64,000 nucleotides of DNA from Allacma fusca (taxonomy: Eukaryota > Arthropoda > Collembola > Symphypleona > Sminthuridae). Location of the stretch: positions 52,834,386 to 52,898,385 of the forward strand of contig OX359248.1 of the NCBI GenBank assembly GCA_947179485.1, written 5' to 3'. Below the pieces are notes generated by a model, which did not search any database, was not told where the DNA came from, and worked only from the letters and a program-made list of their open reading frames with translations. Below are positions 48,921 to 61,315 of the stretch, one piece after another (position 1 is the first letter of the stretch; each line of letters opens with the position of its first letter). The translations under genes were made by a program, and so were the position numbers.

Positions 48921-49706
48921 AAAGTTCAGCAATGCCAGTTTCCTTGGAAGAGTTGAGTCGAGAGTGTAGGGTGTCAATACTTGTGGGTGGGTCCAGGTCC
49001 AAAATATTGTAAGTGAATGAAGCCTCTACTGGCAGACAAGTTGTGTATAAAACCGCGGAGGAATATCCAAGAAAAATGTACGGAGTCAAGTCTTCAAAGG
49101 CAATTTCCAGACTCCCCGTAATACAATTCACACTTGAGTGCCAAACCAGTCAATTCAAAGTTGCTACACACACACTTATGAAATAACTGAATATTAGCTT
49201 CGGATGACTTCCACAAAATCCAGATACATACATATATATGAAACTCCACCTATGTACATAGTACTTAAGCACACAAATGGAAACTACATCCAGAATACCA
49301 AACAATGTGTCAGAAATGAGCAGGTAGACATTTTTTCATTTACTTTTAAAATCCAGCCCAACTATGGCAATCAGAATTTTTCCCCCGCCCATTACACACT
49401 TTTGCAAAAAGAAACATTTGGCCCAAGTATAAAATTATGCACTAAAGAAATTGCTCCTTGTAAGGAAACACGCCCTTCTAAAACTTCCTAACTTAAAACT
49501 TATGTACGTTAATAGTTTTTCCAATCATATTGAATTTACAAAAATTTTGATTTTGTTATATTATTATATTTTTGTAAGTTTTACTTGATTGAATTAATCC
49601 TTAATTTTCGTACTTACAATCATTTAAAATAAAATGTACTCATAATTTGAACATTTTATCGTTTAGGGTAGCGTACGTTTTTCTTAAACTGATGGACAAG
49701 TCGCTT
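48921..49706. other. Non-coding stretch
   Basis: No gene recognised. A 95-codon frame at 49204-49491 has no recognisable motif. Confidence 0.4.
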
Positions 49707-49886
49707 CAGCCCTCGTTAGAATAACGTATCCCTTTATAAACGTTTTCCCTGAAGAGAGCCCAAACGTTTTGATCAGAGGGAATATCTTGCTCGCCAGTTT
49801 TATTTTTTTCCAACAAGAAGAGTTTAGAAATTGTTTTCTTTTTTGTAGCATATATTTAGCACTATTGTTATAGGAAGACTGCACTG
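49707..49886. mobile_element. MITE-like inverted-repeat element (about 180 bp)
   Basis: The left end is CAGCCCTCGTTAGAATAACG. The right end, on the minus strand, is CAGTGCAGTCTTCCTATAAC and is followed by TA on the + strand. Interior AT-rich with no coding frame of its own. Confidence 0.5.
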
Positions 49887-52800
49887 TAAACTTTTGAAAG
49901 GGAAAGCGCTGGGATGAGGAAAGTGACATAAATTTGCGTGGACTTGTCCTACAATATTTTGTCTGATAAATCCCTTGACACGAAATGATAAGAAGACATG
50001 ATATGAGACAGTTATTTTTTGTTTTCTTCCTATTCTTCCTCTCTTTGACCAGAGATTCATGCATAATAAAATATCCTTTTGCTGTTTTCCAATGTCACTC
50101 TGTCCCCTCTCTCTCCCTCGTTCATACATGACTTTATTTATGAACTTTTGGGAGCCAGAACCACATCCTCCCTCACAATATGAAACGCACTAAAAGGTAG
50201 TATTCTCTACATATATCCTTCCTCAGGTCTTTATGACCATTTCTAAATTCCTTTGGATGGATCAAGGGCTTGGAGTCGTCTACAGTTCCACCTTTTAATA
50301 ACTCCACCCCTGGAATCCCCAAAACATCCCTTTCCCCACTTCCTACTCCTGTAATTAGAAATGTGAATATTGGGCTAAAAGGGAACAATTGATAATGTTG
50401 TGGAGCCTGTGTATGAAATAATATTTTCGAAGGGGCTCACCATAGCCCGGGTTTACTGTAAGCAAGGGAGTTCTTATGAGGGAAGTTTTGTGGAGAATTC
50501 CTTCCTCAGAGCGCGTGTGATAGAATGAGACACAAGAAATAAGTACTCTCTTTTTTACTACTCTTGCTCTCACTTTCTCCTTCCTGTACTGTGGACTCCG
50601 TCTTGGACGGAGCCCTTCACGAGAAACTTACAAAGTGAGAAAAATATTTGGAGATACTTGTGCTAAGGAGAGCGCTCAGTTCTTTCTGATGAGACGCTTG
50701 GGTTACTGGAGCCTGACAGACTTGAGATTTCTTGTACTGAGACCGTAATAAGGGGTGTGGACTTTATTCCAGTACTTCCTTTTCCACAACTATTTTATGC
50801 CTCACATTACTTGTCAAGTGTAATTTTATTTCATGTTTCCTGCAAATGATTTATTCCGCTCCTCTGGCAAACACTTTGGCTCCTCATAAAATCCTAAGTA
50901 ATGATCATCAAGACACTCCGATTCACTCTATCCTTTCATCTCCATCCTATTATTCCTTGTACTTCCAGTCCAGCCTGAGACCAGTACTAAATTTCTCCTT
51001 GGAGAAAGTATTGCCTTAGGACAGGCTCCTTCCAAAGTAACCTAGAGGTAGCTTAAGGGGTTTTCCCCGTATGGGAAAATAATAGGCCTCAGAGAGAAAA
51101 TAAAATTAGTGAGGCCTTAAAATGTTATTTTAAGGTTTCCACTCCAATTCCGCCTCATTACGAGAGAAGGGGTCAATATTGTAAGAGATTAAACAGGCCT
51201 CAAAACGTTTTGAAGGATTTTAAATGAAGCGCAAGTTTTAATTAGATTTTGAAAATCTCTAGGCTCAACACATGGTTTGGAATCTTTTATTCGCATTGAG
51301 GCTTTAATGTGAGGGTCTAAAAATAAAATCGAGCTTTAAAGTGCCTTTTAAAGGCAATGTATGACGTCAAGCCCTTGGGAATTTGAATGAGGGTTTTTAT
51401 CCATGTTTACTAACTTGTCTTATGGAGTAGCTTCGTATATTTATATACATTTGAGCAGGATATACATAATTGTGTATTTTTGGAATAGCAATTCAGCAAA
51501 ATGTAGAGATCCGAAAGCTGAGTGAAAGGCGCGGATACTTCCGTATGCGAAGGGCAAATTACGTATTTACGTGATATAATAGATATTTACATGCATAATA
51601 GTGTCCTGTAAGAGTGGCACATGTTGCTGGAATTTTTCCCTGAGATCCGTTTGACACCTGACAATAATGCTCAACATTGGAGCTCTTGAAAAATGAAGTT
51701 TCAACTCCCTTCCGGGACTCGTCATACCCTTGTCAAGATCTGACTTTCTCTTTTCTCCTTACTTTCCCCTCGTCCGCTTGTCTGAGGAGACACTTTGCAT
51801 GCACATGTACTGCATGTACAAAATAATCGTGCACCTATCCCAGGATGTTCTTGCTATGAGCACCTTCTTATAAAATAGTTTTTACAGGAGCAAAAATATT
51901 TGGACGTCTTGCCCTCTATCCTCACGCTAATGTCTCTCCTTACTATAGGGATAGCGTCGAAGGACTTTATGCGCCCGATTTTGATTTTCTTGAGGATGTC
52001 GTTCTCAGGAGAGTAACTACACTGTGTGGGTGGAAGGCTCCAAATGTGGTATAATTGGCTGTGTCTACAAAAGTCATCTCAAGTCAGCAAAAATTGAGGT
52101 GCGCACTTTCAAAAAAATATTTTGGTTTAAAAACATTATCATAGCAAAAGAGCAGCAGGAGGCCAATTTAGAATACATGGGTCTATGGGAAGTTTAGACT
52201 TGTTTTCAGATTTTTGTTGATGAAGCAATTTTGTGGGCTGATGGTAATTACCAGGCCGAGTCTCTATACTAATGGTAAAATATTTTTAATTTAAAATACT
52301 GTCCAAGGCCTCAGTGGTTTTCATAGTTAAGGGGGCGCGTATTTTGTTGTTGTTTCTATTGAATTCATTTGAACCCTATAAATGTAATAATACTCTTATG
52401 CACGAATCATTGGTAGGTTTCAAATATCTACTCTAAGGCTGCCTTTTCAACCCACGAAACACATTTGACACCATCTTTGAAAATATCAAAGGTCTTTGGA
52501 TACACTTTAAAAAGCCCTCTAAAATCCTGCATGTTGCATCAAGCTTCCGACAAATCCTCAATCTATTTATTAAGCCTTAAATTATCTCACATTCAGAAAC
52601 CTTCCCTATTGATTACGATACTTAATTACTACGACCTAATTTTTTAAAACCTAGACCTATTTTCAAAAATCTTGAAAAGCTCTTGAAAAACTGATCAATC
52701 CTTTACAAATAGATAATTAAGAACATCAACAACTCTTACTTGTCTTGTAAAGCTCTCCTGAGCTGCTCATACCTCCAATCTACCCTCAAAGACTTCCCCG

Positions 52801-53155
52801 TAACCATGCTTATGAGATTTAACCATACCCTTAACCTCCAATTCTTTAGCCCCCCATACAAACAATTATAAGTAGATCCAAAAGGATTGTCCATGCATTT
52901 ATGAATTGTAGATTTTCCTGAGGAGCTCGAATAAAAAGCGAAGAAAATGCAATTGAAGGCTGAGTTTCCTTGAAGTTTCTGCTTGGAAAATGTCACGTGT
53001 GTGAATACGTGTGCTGGGAATAGGGGGCTCAGAATTAGTAACAAGGATGACGGGATTACAATGGTTGGGTATCCATGGACGGTGACAACTGACAGGGACA
53101 TGCTTGTGTGGGGTCTTCTGGTGTGGTTACCAGTTAGCAGGCTCTGCTCCATATA
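49887..53155. other. Non-coding stretch
   Basis: No gene recognised. At about 51080-51330 loose GAGGCCTTAAAA/GGCCTCAAAA words recur, possibly a decayed repeat. Confidence 0.4.
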
Positions 53156-53332
53156 CAGTCCATCCCCTTTAAAAGGGGCCCCTGGACTGAGCCAAACCTG
53201 ACTCCAGTAAAGCCCGTCCTCTTGGAACTCAAAAATAATATTGGGGCAAATAGGAATGTGCCGAAATTTTGTGGCCTCTTCCACAAGAATAAACGCCTTT
53301 ACATAGGATTATTTTAGAGCGGGAGTTAACTG
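53156..53332. mobile_element. MITE-like inverted-repeat element (about 177 bp)
   Basis: The left end is CAGTCCATCCCCTTTAAAAG, preceded by TA. The right end is TTTTAGAGCGGGAGTTAACTG followed by TA, so TA flanks both sides. It interrupts the 182-codon minus-strand frame at 52736-53284, which makes that frame unlikely to be a gene. Confidence 0.55.
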
Positions 53333-53437
53333 TACATACGTAGTTCGTCCAAGGCGGAGGAGAGGCTGTATACACAGGAATGTATATGGGCTTGTAGCCA
53401 AATGAAAGCAACGGAGATCATTTCCTTGCTCGATGTA

Positions 53438-53622
53438 CAGTCAAATATCGTTTTAAATGACCTCCTTGAAATCACCACAGAACCTGGGGATGAACGTCAC
53501 TAGCTCCTACCGGAGAAAAAAAATCTTTGGGTTAAAGGTTAATGTGTCGTACCATTTTTGCCCCATTGGGGAAAATGTGGGGAACACGCATACAAGGGGA
53601 CTCTGGTGGAGAGGGCAGACTG
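53438..53622. mobile_element. MITE-like inverted-repeat element (about 185 bp)
   Basis: The left end is CAGTCAAATATCGTTTTAAA, preceded by TA. The right end is GGTGGAGAGGGCAGACTG followed by TA. It lies about 105 bases after the previous copy. Confidence 0.5.
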
Positions 53623-53881
53623 TATATGCTCTATCAATTGTGGAAATCTACCTCCAACTGACATACGGAATGCATAAGGACTCCGTATGTTGTTAAAACT
53701 TAGGGATGTACGTCAGCTTATGTGTGCTCATATGGTTTGTAGCTATACGTTCACGCCACAGTTAGGAGTACAAATGAGTGTTCGTGCTACGTGAGAGCAT
53801 TGTGATTTAGACGGGGAAATATATCTGAGTAACATTGCATTGGGAAATAAAATCCAATCTCAAGCCACGCTCTTCTCTACT

Positions 53882-53882
53882 T

Positions 53883-53937
<55 letters not shown>
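53882..53937. repeat. (CT)n microsatellite
   Basis: About 56 bases of CT with TTT and CCC interruptions. It creates a false Ser-Leu repeat frame on + and Arg-Glu frames on -. Confidence 0.95.
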
Positions 53938-54549
53938 TCGCGTCTTTGGCAATCGTGGACGAGGAACGATTTGCGATTTCTAAGGAAAGGAACAACAGGA
54001 GGATTTTTCTCCCATACCTCACATCCTGATTCCTTCTCCCTTTCTCTCACAATGCTCTCGCACAACAATCCCCTGCCTTTTCCTGCCCAAGCATCTCTCC
54101 AGTGTCATGTGCATACACCAACATAAATGTATTGTATGCAAAAGTGAATCTAGAATGAGTGCCGGGGGCTAAGAAGCCCAAGTGATCTGGTCTAAATTTA
54201 TAAAAACTTATGAATCTTAATCGAATTTCAAGTTCAACAAGTACAAATATCCACGAGTTGTAATAACAATATAATATTAATTTTTATTATTGTTATTACT
54301 TATTCAACGCAGCCTACTCCACTTCAAGAATTACAACCGATCTTACCTGAAACATTTTGTGTCATCACGTTAAATAATAATTGCTAATTATAAGAAACAT
54401 GCTTAAAATTCTACCAACAATACAAATACAAGATGTTTACTAAAGAGATGCGTAATATTTTCATGGTTTGTTTTATGATCATCCAGAAATTAAATTTGCG
54501 TCTGGACATCCCGCCACATATCTAGTTTGTTTTTTTAATGGGTTTTGTG

Positions 54550-55145
54550 TTCTTGTTAGTTGTTGTGGTCAGGCCCTGCAAATTCGGTAGTTAATTTTGA
54601 AGCCTCAATTTCCCTTGTTGACCAGTTTTTAACCGCTCCATTTTGCTTCTTAACATTTGTTTTGCAAATTCTTTATTTCGAATTTGCTTGTTTCAATTTC
54701 ACAGAAGACCAATTTAACAAAAGTCTGATGCTGTTATCTTGGATTGGTTTTTGCCCATTTGGCAATTGAAACGTTTTCTTGTTTTCCTTCGTGATTTTAA
54801 AGATGCTTTGATTGACCTGTGTGCATAATTTTAGCCCTTGTGAAATAATGCTTGTTACAATACTGGTGGAAGGTTGAGATTGTTTGCTTCTGTAGACGAG
54901 CCACATCCAAGACATTTAATTTGAGAATTTTCTTTTCAGACACTTCTCCCTTGTTAGCTCCCTGCTCCTTAACAGTCCTCCGGAGAGATGCTCACTGTTG
55001 CTTTAAAAAATGTGGGAGATGCTGGCATTGGGTTGTTAAGCCGGCGAGAGAGATAATACATATGTATGTAACATGTGAGCCTAGACAGTGTCACGATGGG
55101 AATTTGTATAAGCCCTCCTTGGATTCTGCAAGAGATGCTAAGTAG
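54550..55145. other. Region of overlapping open frames, possible decayed gene
   Basis: On the minus strand an 80-codon frame (54673-54915) continues past one stop for about another 38 codons. A second minus frame (about 54790-54950) overlaps it with a coding-like mix of residues. On the plus strand, an acceptor-like ATTTTCTTTTCAG ending near 54938 precedes a frame with Cys-Cys-x3-Cys-x2-Cys. None matches a family I recognise. It could be a transposon or gene remnant, or chance. Confidence 0.15.
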
Positions 55146-55210
55146 TAAAAAGAGAAGGAGAAAAATCTGTGTTTTCAAGTTGGGAATTATTCAGGACTGT
55201 ATTGTGATGG

Positions 55211-55259
55211 AGAGATGGAGAGAGAGAGCGAGAGGGAGAGAGAGAGAGAGAGAGAGAGG
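55211..55259. repeat. (GA)n microsatellite
   Basis: About 49 bases of GA repeat with minor interruptions. Confidence 0.93.
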
Positions 55260-55970
55260 AAAGGAATTTAGAGAGTGCGGACGAATCAATGATATTATTA
55301 TAGTCAATTCGAACGTGCGTTCCGCTCCGCCGTCTCCTCTTTTGCTCGAAAGTCCTGAGTCCTGAGAGCAGTCTGGAAGTACATGGTAATAAGTTTATAT
55401 GTCCATGAACACGGGAGATTTGGTTTGGGATTGTCAAATAGAAGCGGGACTCGGATGCAGAATTTCAATGAGGACGGGAGCCCCTCATCTCCATGGCTCA
55501 TGCATGTATTTACTCAAAGTGTTTATATGCATTTTCAAATCAACGCAACGGAGGGAAGCAAGCTGGGGATCAACTTTATAATGTCAATTTTATATGAAGT
55601 GTACTCTCACTACAAGTCAACCCTACAAAAAAATGTCCAAGACTTTCATAGAGAGATGCTCTAATAGCAATCTTAGAATTGTAATAATTACATCTTGCAA
55701 TATATAGAAAATATTATACACAAATATTTTAGCCCTTTCAAATAGCATAAGTAGGAGTTTCTCATAATTCATGCGTAATTCCACCAGAAAAACTGCCCAT
55801 GATTTAGTACCAAAATTCAGGGATTCTTGTATAGTCAGAGTGTACTGTAATTCTACGTGATTATGTATGAATGTGCCTATACGTAGATACATAGAGTATC
55901 TACTATAATGCAATTACTGTCTATACTCAGGATTATAGACCTTATGTTATCCATGCAGAGCAGTGCACTC

Positions 55971-56150
55971 TCGTTATAGGAGTCCCCTTTACAAGAGTAA
56001 ATACAGTTCATATACAACTCTTTTTAACGCCCACTCTCAGGGCATATATTAATCCGCTATTGAAGTTATCCGCCATATATGTAGCACCTAGTGTCGTTTA
56101 GTAGGGCTGGGGACCCACAAAAACTGACCGTTATAAAAATATTTGCACTA
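55971..56150. mobile_element. MITE-like inverted-repeat element (about 180 bp)
   Basis: The left end, CAGTGCACTCTCGTTATAGG, is close to consensus. The right end is GACCGTTATAAAAATATTTGCACTA. One of the clearest members, with the expected length. Confidence 0.6.
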
Positions 56151-57224
56151 GACATGGCCCATAAAAATGCTTGAATGAAGGTATACCCAACGGGTAGTTT
56201 CTCCAGAAAATAAAAATAGTTCGAGAGAGTACGCTTAGGGAGAGTTACCCACATAGTAAAAATACTCTGTTCGAAGTAATTATTTCTTGAGCATCATTCC
56301 TAAATTTTTGGAAATAAAAATGCGTTTGTTAGAATGAAGTATTCCCTAAAGCCTGATCCTGGATAAGGAGATTTTACTGCATTTAAAAAAAAATGTGGGT
56401 AAGTCCCAACAGAGTTGTGTTCCTCCAAAATGCATGACTTGTTCGCAGCAATAAAGTACAGCTTAAATCTGTGCATACGTGAGAGTAAATATGTACGAGT
56501 CCATTGACAGGCTATGGGTTTTGTAGGCTTAATTTTTTACTTTCTTCCATCAAATATTCATGTGGACTTTCTCCTCTTAAAATAGCTCCCCCTTATGTGC
56601 AGTGATGTATGTATCTACAGGAGGAAAACTATTTCTGTAACCGAGTATCTATAGTGAAATAATGCGTTTCTGTGCTCCGTAGGAACTTCAACATGTACAA
56701 GTCACATTTGGAGGGAATTTAAGCGGGGCTGTAATAGCTCTAGTACACTGAGTGACATTCTGCATTTGTACTGTTGCAGATGGTTGAGCGGCTCCAGATT
56801 CCTCGGCTAGAAAGTCTCTTGAGGATACATGACTTCACTTCTCGCCACACATGCTTAACATGATCGTCGTTCCTAGGAAAAGTCCAAAGGAAAAAAGAAA
56901 CGGACTGTATAAACATTCCGGAGGATGTTTATCCCTGGAAGACCAGATTGATTCTCACTATTCCTGGAATGCATAATTATGTGCATGTACACCTCCTTAA
57001 TTACACCTTTAGATGTTACTTTCCGTTACTTGGAACTTCAAACTTGCGATTAGCTTTTTTAATAATTTATTTTGCAACCTGGGGGTCAATGTCTCTTCCA
57101 ATTACAGCCGCTTTGACAAATGCTTAGAGCAGGTGACAGTTGAGGATTTATAAAATTTTCAGGTAGTTTGATAATTACGTGAGACAATACTCTACATATA
57201 AGAATAAGTAATTATTATCTTTAA
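56151..57224. other. Non-coding stretch
   Basis: No gene recognised. Confidence 0.4.
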
Positions 57225-57425
57225 GTTAAACTTTCAATCTGCCCTAGTAGTTTTATTGGTGTAACTGGAGGGGGTGATTTTTTCCCGTAGAATTTTATGA
57301 ATGACTCCATTTCTTCCGGCGAGTGAAAGCAGCTGACGAAACGGAACATATCCCTTAAACAGTAATTTCATTACCTACTTATTGCAGCTTCAATGATTCA
57401 TTTTCTATTTTAAATTTTATTTTAT
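57225..57425. repeat. Dispersed SINE-sized repeat, copy 1
   Basis: Shares order and sequence with 60815-61015: GTAACT...GGGG, then TTTTTTC.CG.A.AATTT, and an exact GTAATTTCATTACCTACT near 57363. The match spans about 200 bases with drift and indels. No coding frame, and the ends are not defined. Confidence 0.5.
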
Positions 57426-57544
57426 TTACAAATAATTAATTACATAAGTAATTATACATTCCGACGTAGGTGCTGCGTAAGGTGCTCATTTACAGAATTA
57501 ATTGTCTGTACAAACAATCTGCTAGACAATTGAATCGACTTTCT

Positions 57545-57675
57545 CTGAAATTCAGAATGGTTTGGAAGCTCGGGATTTAAATCCATGCAAGCACTTGGGA
57601 GCCTCCGTCGAGGATCTTCTGATTCAGACCTAACAATGACATCAGATTAAGTGACTTGCCCAAAGCGGTAATTTA
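57545..57675. repeat. Possible SINE fragment
   Basis: GATTAAGTGACTTGCCCAAA (about 57643-57662) resembles the conserved GTGACTTGCCCAAGG block found in several animal SINE classes. GGGATTTAAATCC (about 57571) could be a decayed tRNA B box. The resemblance is from memory and short, so this is tentative. Confidence 0.25.
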
Positions 57676-58637
57676 ATTCCTGGAACATAGGACAAATGAC
57701 TTTGATGAATTCGAGAAGCTCCCCGGTCAAATCTGACAAGACCGGACTGAATTCGGAATGTTACAGGAAATCTAACGTCTTACTGTATTTATTGATTCTT
57801 TGAGTTTGTTTTGTGTTCAGTTTTTAATTTTTGTAATAATTACTGACCGCTTGGCCTCAACGTGTGTGAGTCTGGGACCATCGCATGTTTTGTGACACCC
57901 AGTCCTATAAAAAATGATTTGTATAAATATCCTCCTATGAGAATTATTAGGAGAAAAATAATTTTCCCTTTTGTTCATTGACACATGACATGGTCCCATA
58001 AACCGTTCCCGTCACGCTTCCTCATTAAATGAAAGGAGGTCATCGTAAAAAATGAATTGCCCCATTATTTTCTAGAATTTGCATTCATTAATCCGGATCA
58101 AGTCAGATTCACAACTTCAAACATTCAACATTCACTGTAAATTCTCACAATAATGGCCGTGACTACCATTATTGACCTGGGTCAAAGAAACAATTCAGGG
58201 GAGGGGGGAAGGGAAACAAATTGGCACTATCCTGGGGACAATATTCCCCATTGTTTTTAAATGGACTACGTGGGGAAGAGATAAACAGGTTTTAAAGCAT
58301 ACTACCTTACAGATCAAAATAATCTGCATCTTCGTCTCTTTGAACCTCATCCCAATTGAGATGCACACTGGGTCACCTTAAGTACTAGTGCTCCCAGTTT
58401 ATTTGCAAGGGGTTAGTTTCTGAGAGTCTATTGCTTTGCATGGAGAGCAGGTTGAAGTTCCTGGGAAGAAGTGCATAAGTGTGCTTTAACGGGATGAAGG
58501 AACATGCCACGAGCCTTACGCTCCTCCGTCTTCTGGCAACCATCATTTGGGAAGACTCACAGGAAATCACAGAAGGGAGATGCTTACATGGGGAACTTGT
58601 AATAGAGTATCTATATTATACAGATATAGGCGCCCTA
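57676..58637. other. Non-coding stretch
   Basis: No gene recognised. GACCTGGGTCAAAG near 58170 is another GGTCA word. Confidence 0.4.
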
Positions 58638-58825
58638 CACTACACTCTCTCTATGACAGACCTCTCTCGGATTCAAAATCACCCTCTCTCAATAACATTC
58701 GTTATCGTTTACTCACTGTCAATTTCCCCCCTTTAAAGTATACATTCCCTCATATTTTCACACTCGAAATTTCCCTGCCCTTAAGGGGGCTCTTGTAGGA
58801 AGGCTTTTATATCCCAAGGATACTG
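58638..58825. mobile_element. MITE-like inverted-repeat element (about 188 bp)
   Basis: The left end, CACTACACTCTCTCTATGAC, keeps the ACTCTC(N)CTAT core but has lost the CAGT. The right end is TTTATATCCCAAGGATACTG followed by TA. Confidence 0.4.
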
Positions 58826-60814
58826 TAATTTACAGATACATGAGCAAGAACGAGCACAGGAGCTTCCTCCAGAGAAAACACGACATGGTGAAAGTTCTGT
58901 CTCAGGTTACCTCGCTACTTCAATGTAGTATAGCCAGTGAGGAGACAAGACTGTCATACAGGTGACTTTCTCCCCAACGAACCTCTCTATAACAGGGTGG
59001 GTTTTGCGGGAAAGGAATAATTTTCATGACCTGTCCTTCGGGTGGGGGAATTTCGGGGGAGTGTGAGAGTTCAGGAGAGAGTGCGAGTAAGATTTTGAGG
59101 TTTCAGGAGGAGGCTTCATAAAGCGTGTTTACTGTACGGAGGGAGTTTGTAGGACGAGAAAGACGCTGGGGCTATATGTCTCTGCCATGGAATCCTATTT
59201 CCAATGCTATCAAGATCAACTGGCTTTTCTTATACGGAGTCAGTCAATACACAATGGCCCAACTGTCCCATGATCAATTGCTTTTCCTTCCCTTTAGTTT
59301 CCTCCGTGACATGTCCCCTCTCGGCAGACAGTATACCTCAGCATGTACATCCACCTATAGCTATTATGCACGCCCTTACATTTGTAATTGTATGCATGCC
59401 TGTCATAGTGGGCTACTACACGTGTGTGCATACTTTGAAAAATATGTATGTATGTATCTATACGTATATAGTTTTAAATAGTCTCCTTCTCACAGCAGAT
59501 ATAGAAACAATTCACTCTCGCTATGAGTGACCGTCAATATCTAGTCAGAGTAATGCTAAATCAAGTAAAGGCTAATTTATTCTCCTTTATCCCTATTTTT
59601 TAATTTTTCCTATATGAGAAACTTGTGTACAGTCCCAGCTTTTATGTATGGGACTTCGTACTACATCCTCATTGGGTTCTAAAAATCCGCCATAATTTTG
59701 TGTACTTTCACCAATTTCCTATTCGCTAGTGTTGATTTCCATGAATTAAATTTTACCCCTTAAGACATAAACTATGCACACAATACTGCAGTGTTTCTGA
59801 AAATCTTCGACCTAATTGTTAAATATCAGGAACGAACATGACCATACTCAGGTCATGGGGTCCGTTATAGTGCGAACACTTTCCAACATACGGATCCTCA
59901 AAGAGAATATTATGTAGATTAAATGTGATTATAGCAATAATTATGGTAAATGGAAATGCGTTCAACTATGATTCCCACAAGGGTGAAAGTGCTCTTATAG
60001 GGGTGCTCAATACAGCAAGAATTTACTTTAGAGCTAAATACCCTTAGAGGATGAAAAATGTGAGGGATTGAGATCAGAAAGGAAGTGTGGAGAAATGCTC
60101 TGAAATAATACTGAAAAAATAGTTGTATCACTTTTGCTGGGAATAGGTCTTTATAAGGTGGTCCGCTTGAAAGAGACATTACTGCACGGGCTCGACTAAG
60201 GAACAGAATTAAAGTTGAGGTAATTGGGAATATGTCCAAATATTTTTGCTCCTATATGCTGATAAACAGTTCTCTTATAAAAGGCTCTCACGCATGTATG
60301 TAGCTGGACAGCGGTTAAGGCTCCAAGCTGAGGCCAACTTACGTACCTGGAGCGGTAATGACTGGAGCTATACGTAGATAGATACATATGTACATATGCG
60401 GACAGGAGACATATTTTCCTGTGCAAAGGCTGGGGCTCTATTATGTTGCCTGGAGATTTTCGGGAGGAAGAGGAAAGGAAATGAATCTGAACTGCCATAA
60501 ATTTCCTTGACTTTTCCTCGGGTGTACAATGCATTCTCATAACGGTGTGGAAAACTTTGACGTCATTCACACTCACACCCTTTATTAAGGACTGCAGCCT
60601 CACTTTTACTATCTCCTTCCCTTTCACTTCCTTCAGTAATTATTACAGTATCCTCTCGATATATAATCGCCCATCCCCCGATGTAGGCAATTTTTTCTAT
60701 AATTATGTGCATACGTAAGTTAGATACAGTAAGCACAACAATTGATCACACCCCTAGAGCCATCAACACCTAATAGTAGATAAAATAATTACTTAATTTA
60801 AATCATAGAACATT
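58826..60814. other. Non-coding stretch with single element ends
   Basis: No gene recognised. Element-like ends occur near 58978 (ACGAACCTCTCTATAACAGG), 59511 (TTCACTCTCGCTATGAGTGA) and 59858 (GGTCCGTTATAGTGCGAACA). TACATATGTACATATG occurs near 60384. Confidence 0.4.
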
Positions 60815-61015
60815 TAGTAATTTTAGCGTTGTAACTTTAGGGGAGTGGTCAATTTTTTCGCGCAAAATTTCGTACCTGGACCGGATTGCCGCCACTTTCT
60901 ATTGCGGGTTACAGCAATTGGCGCTAATGATCGTACCTACCGATGGGTAATTTCATTACCTACTATTTTCTTCTACTCTCATTTTTCTATGGTTGAAATT
61001 AAAGATTTTATGAAT
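60815..61015. repeat. Dispersed SINE-sized repeat, copy 2
   Basis: Homologous to 57225-57425. Contains GTTGTAACTTTAGGGGAG, CAATTTTTTCGCGCAAAATT and the shared GTAATTTCATTACCTACT near 60947. A GGTTCGAGG near 61030 lies just outside and may or may not belong. Confidence 0.5.
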
Positions 61016-61137
61016 AATTAAGTGTAGATGGTTCGAGGGGTGTGATCAATTGTTGTGCATATTGTGTAATGACAAAATATTATTCGAATTTCAGCCATTT
61101 ACCATTACCTTAATTTGTCCCGATGTCACTCTTTATA

Positions 61138-61315
61138 CAGTGTACTGTCCCATAAAAGCAATTCCACCTACTGACTGCTTTTCCTACAACGGACACATTA
61201 TTATGAGAGAATTCCTTTTCATAAGAGCAGATGTCATCTCCGTACGTTAAGGTCATACAGTGGACTCAGTGTACGGGTCCGCTCCAATGAGGTTCGTATT
61301 AGCGAGTGTGCACTG
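61138..61315. mobile_element. MITE-like inverted-repeat element (about 178 bp)
   Basis: The left end, CAGTGTACTGTCCCATAAAA, is preceded by TA. The right end is TTCGTATTAGCGAGTGTGCACTG, which on the minus strand reads CAGTGCACACTCGCTAATAC. A further CAGTGGACTC at about 61259 inside it suggests a second, nested end. Confidence 0.55.

Noticed and set aside
52736..53284. 182-codon open frame on the minus strand
   Set aside because: Its N-terminal part runs through most of an inverted-repeat element (53156-53332); no motif, no splice or promoter context.
53807..54068. Arg-Glu and Ser-Leu repeat frames
   Set aside because: Translation of the CT microsatellite on either strand.
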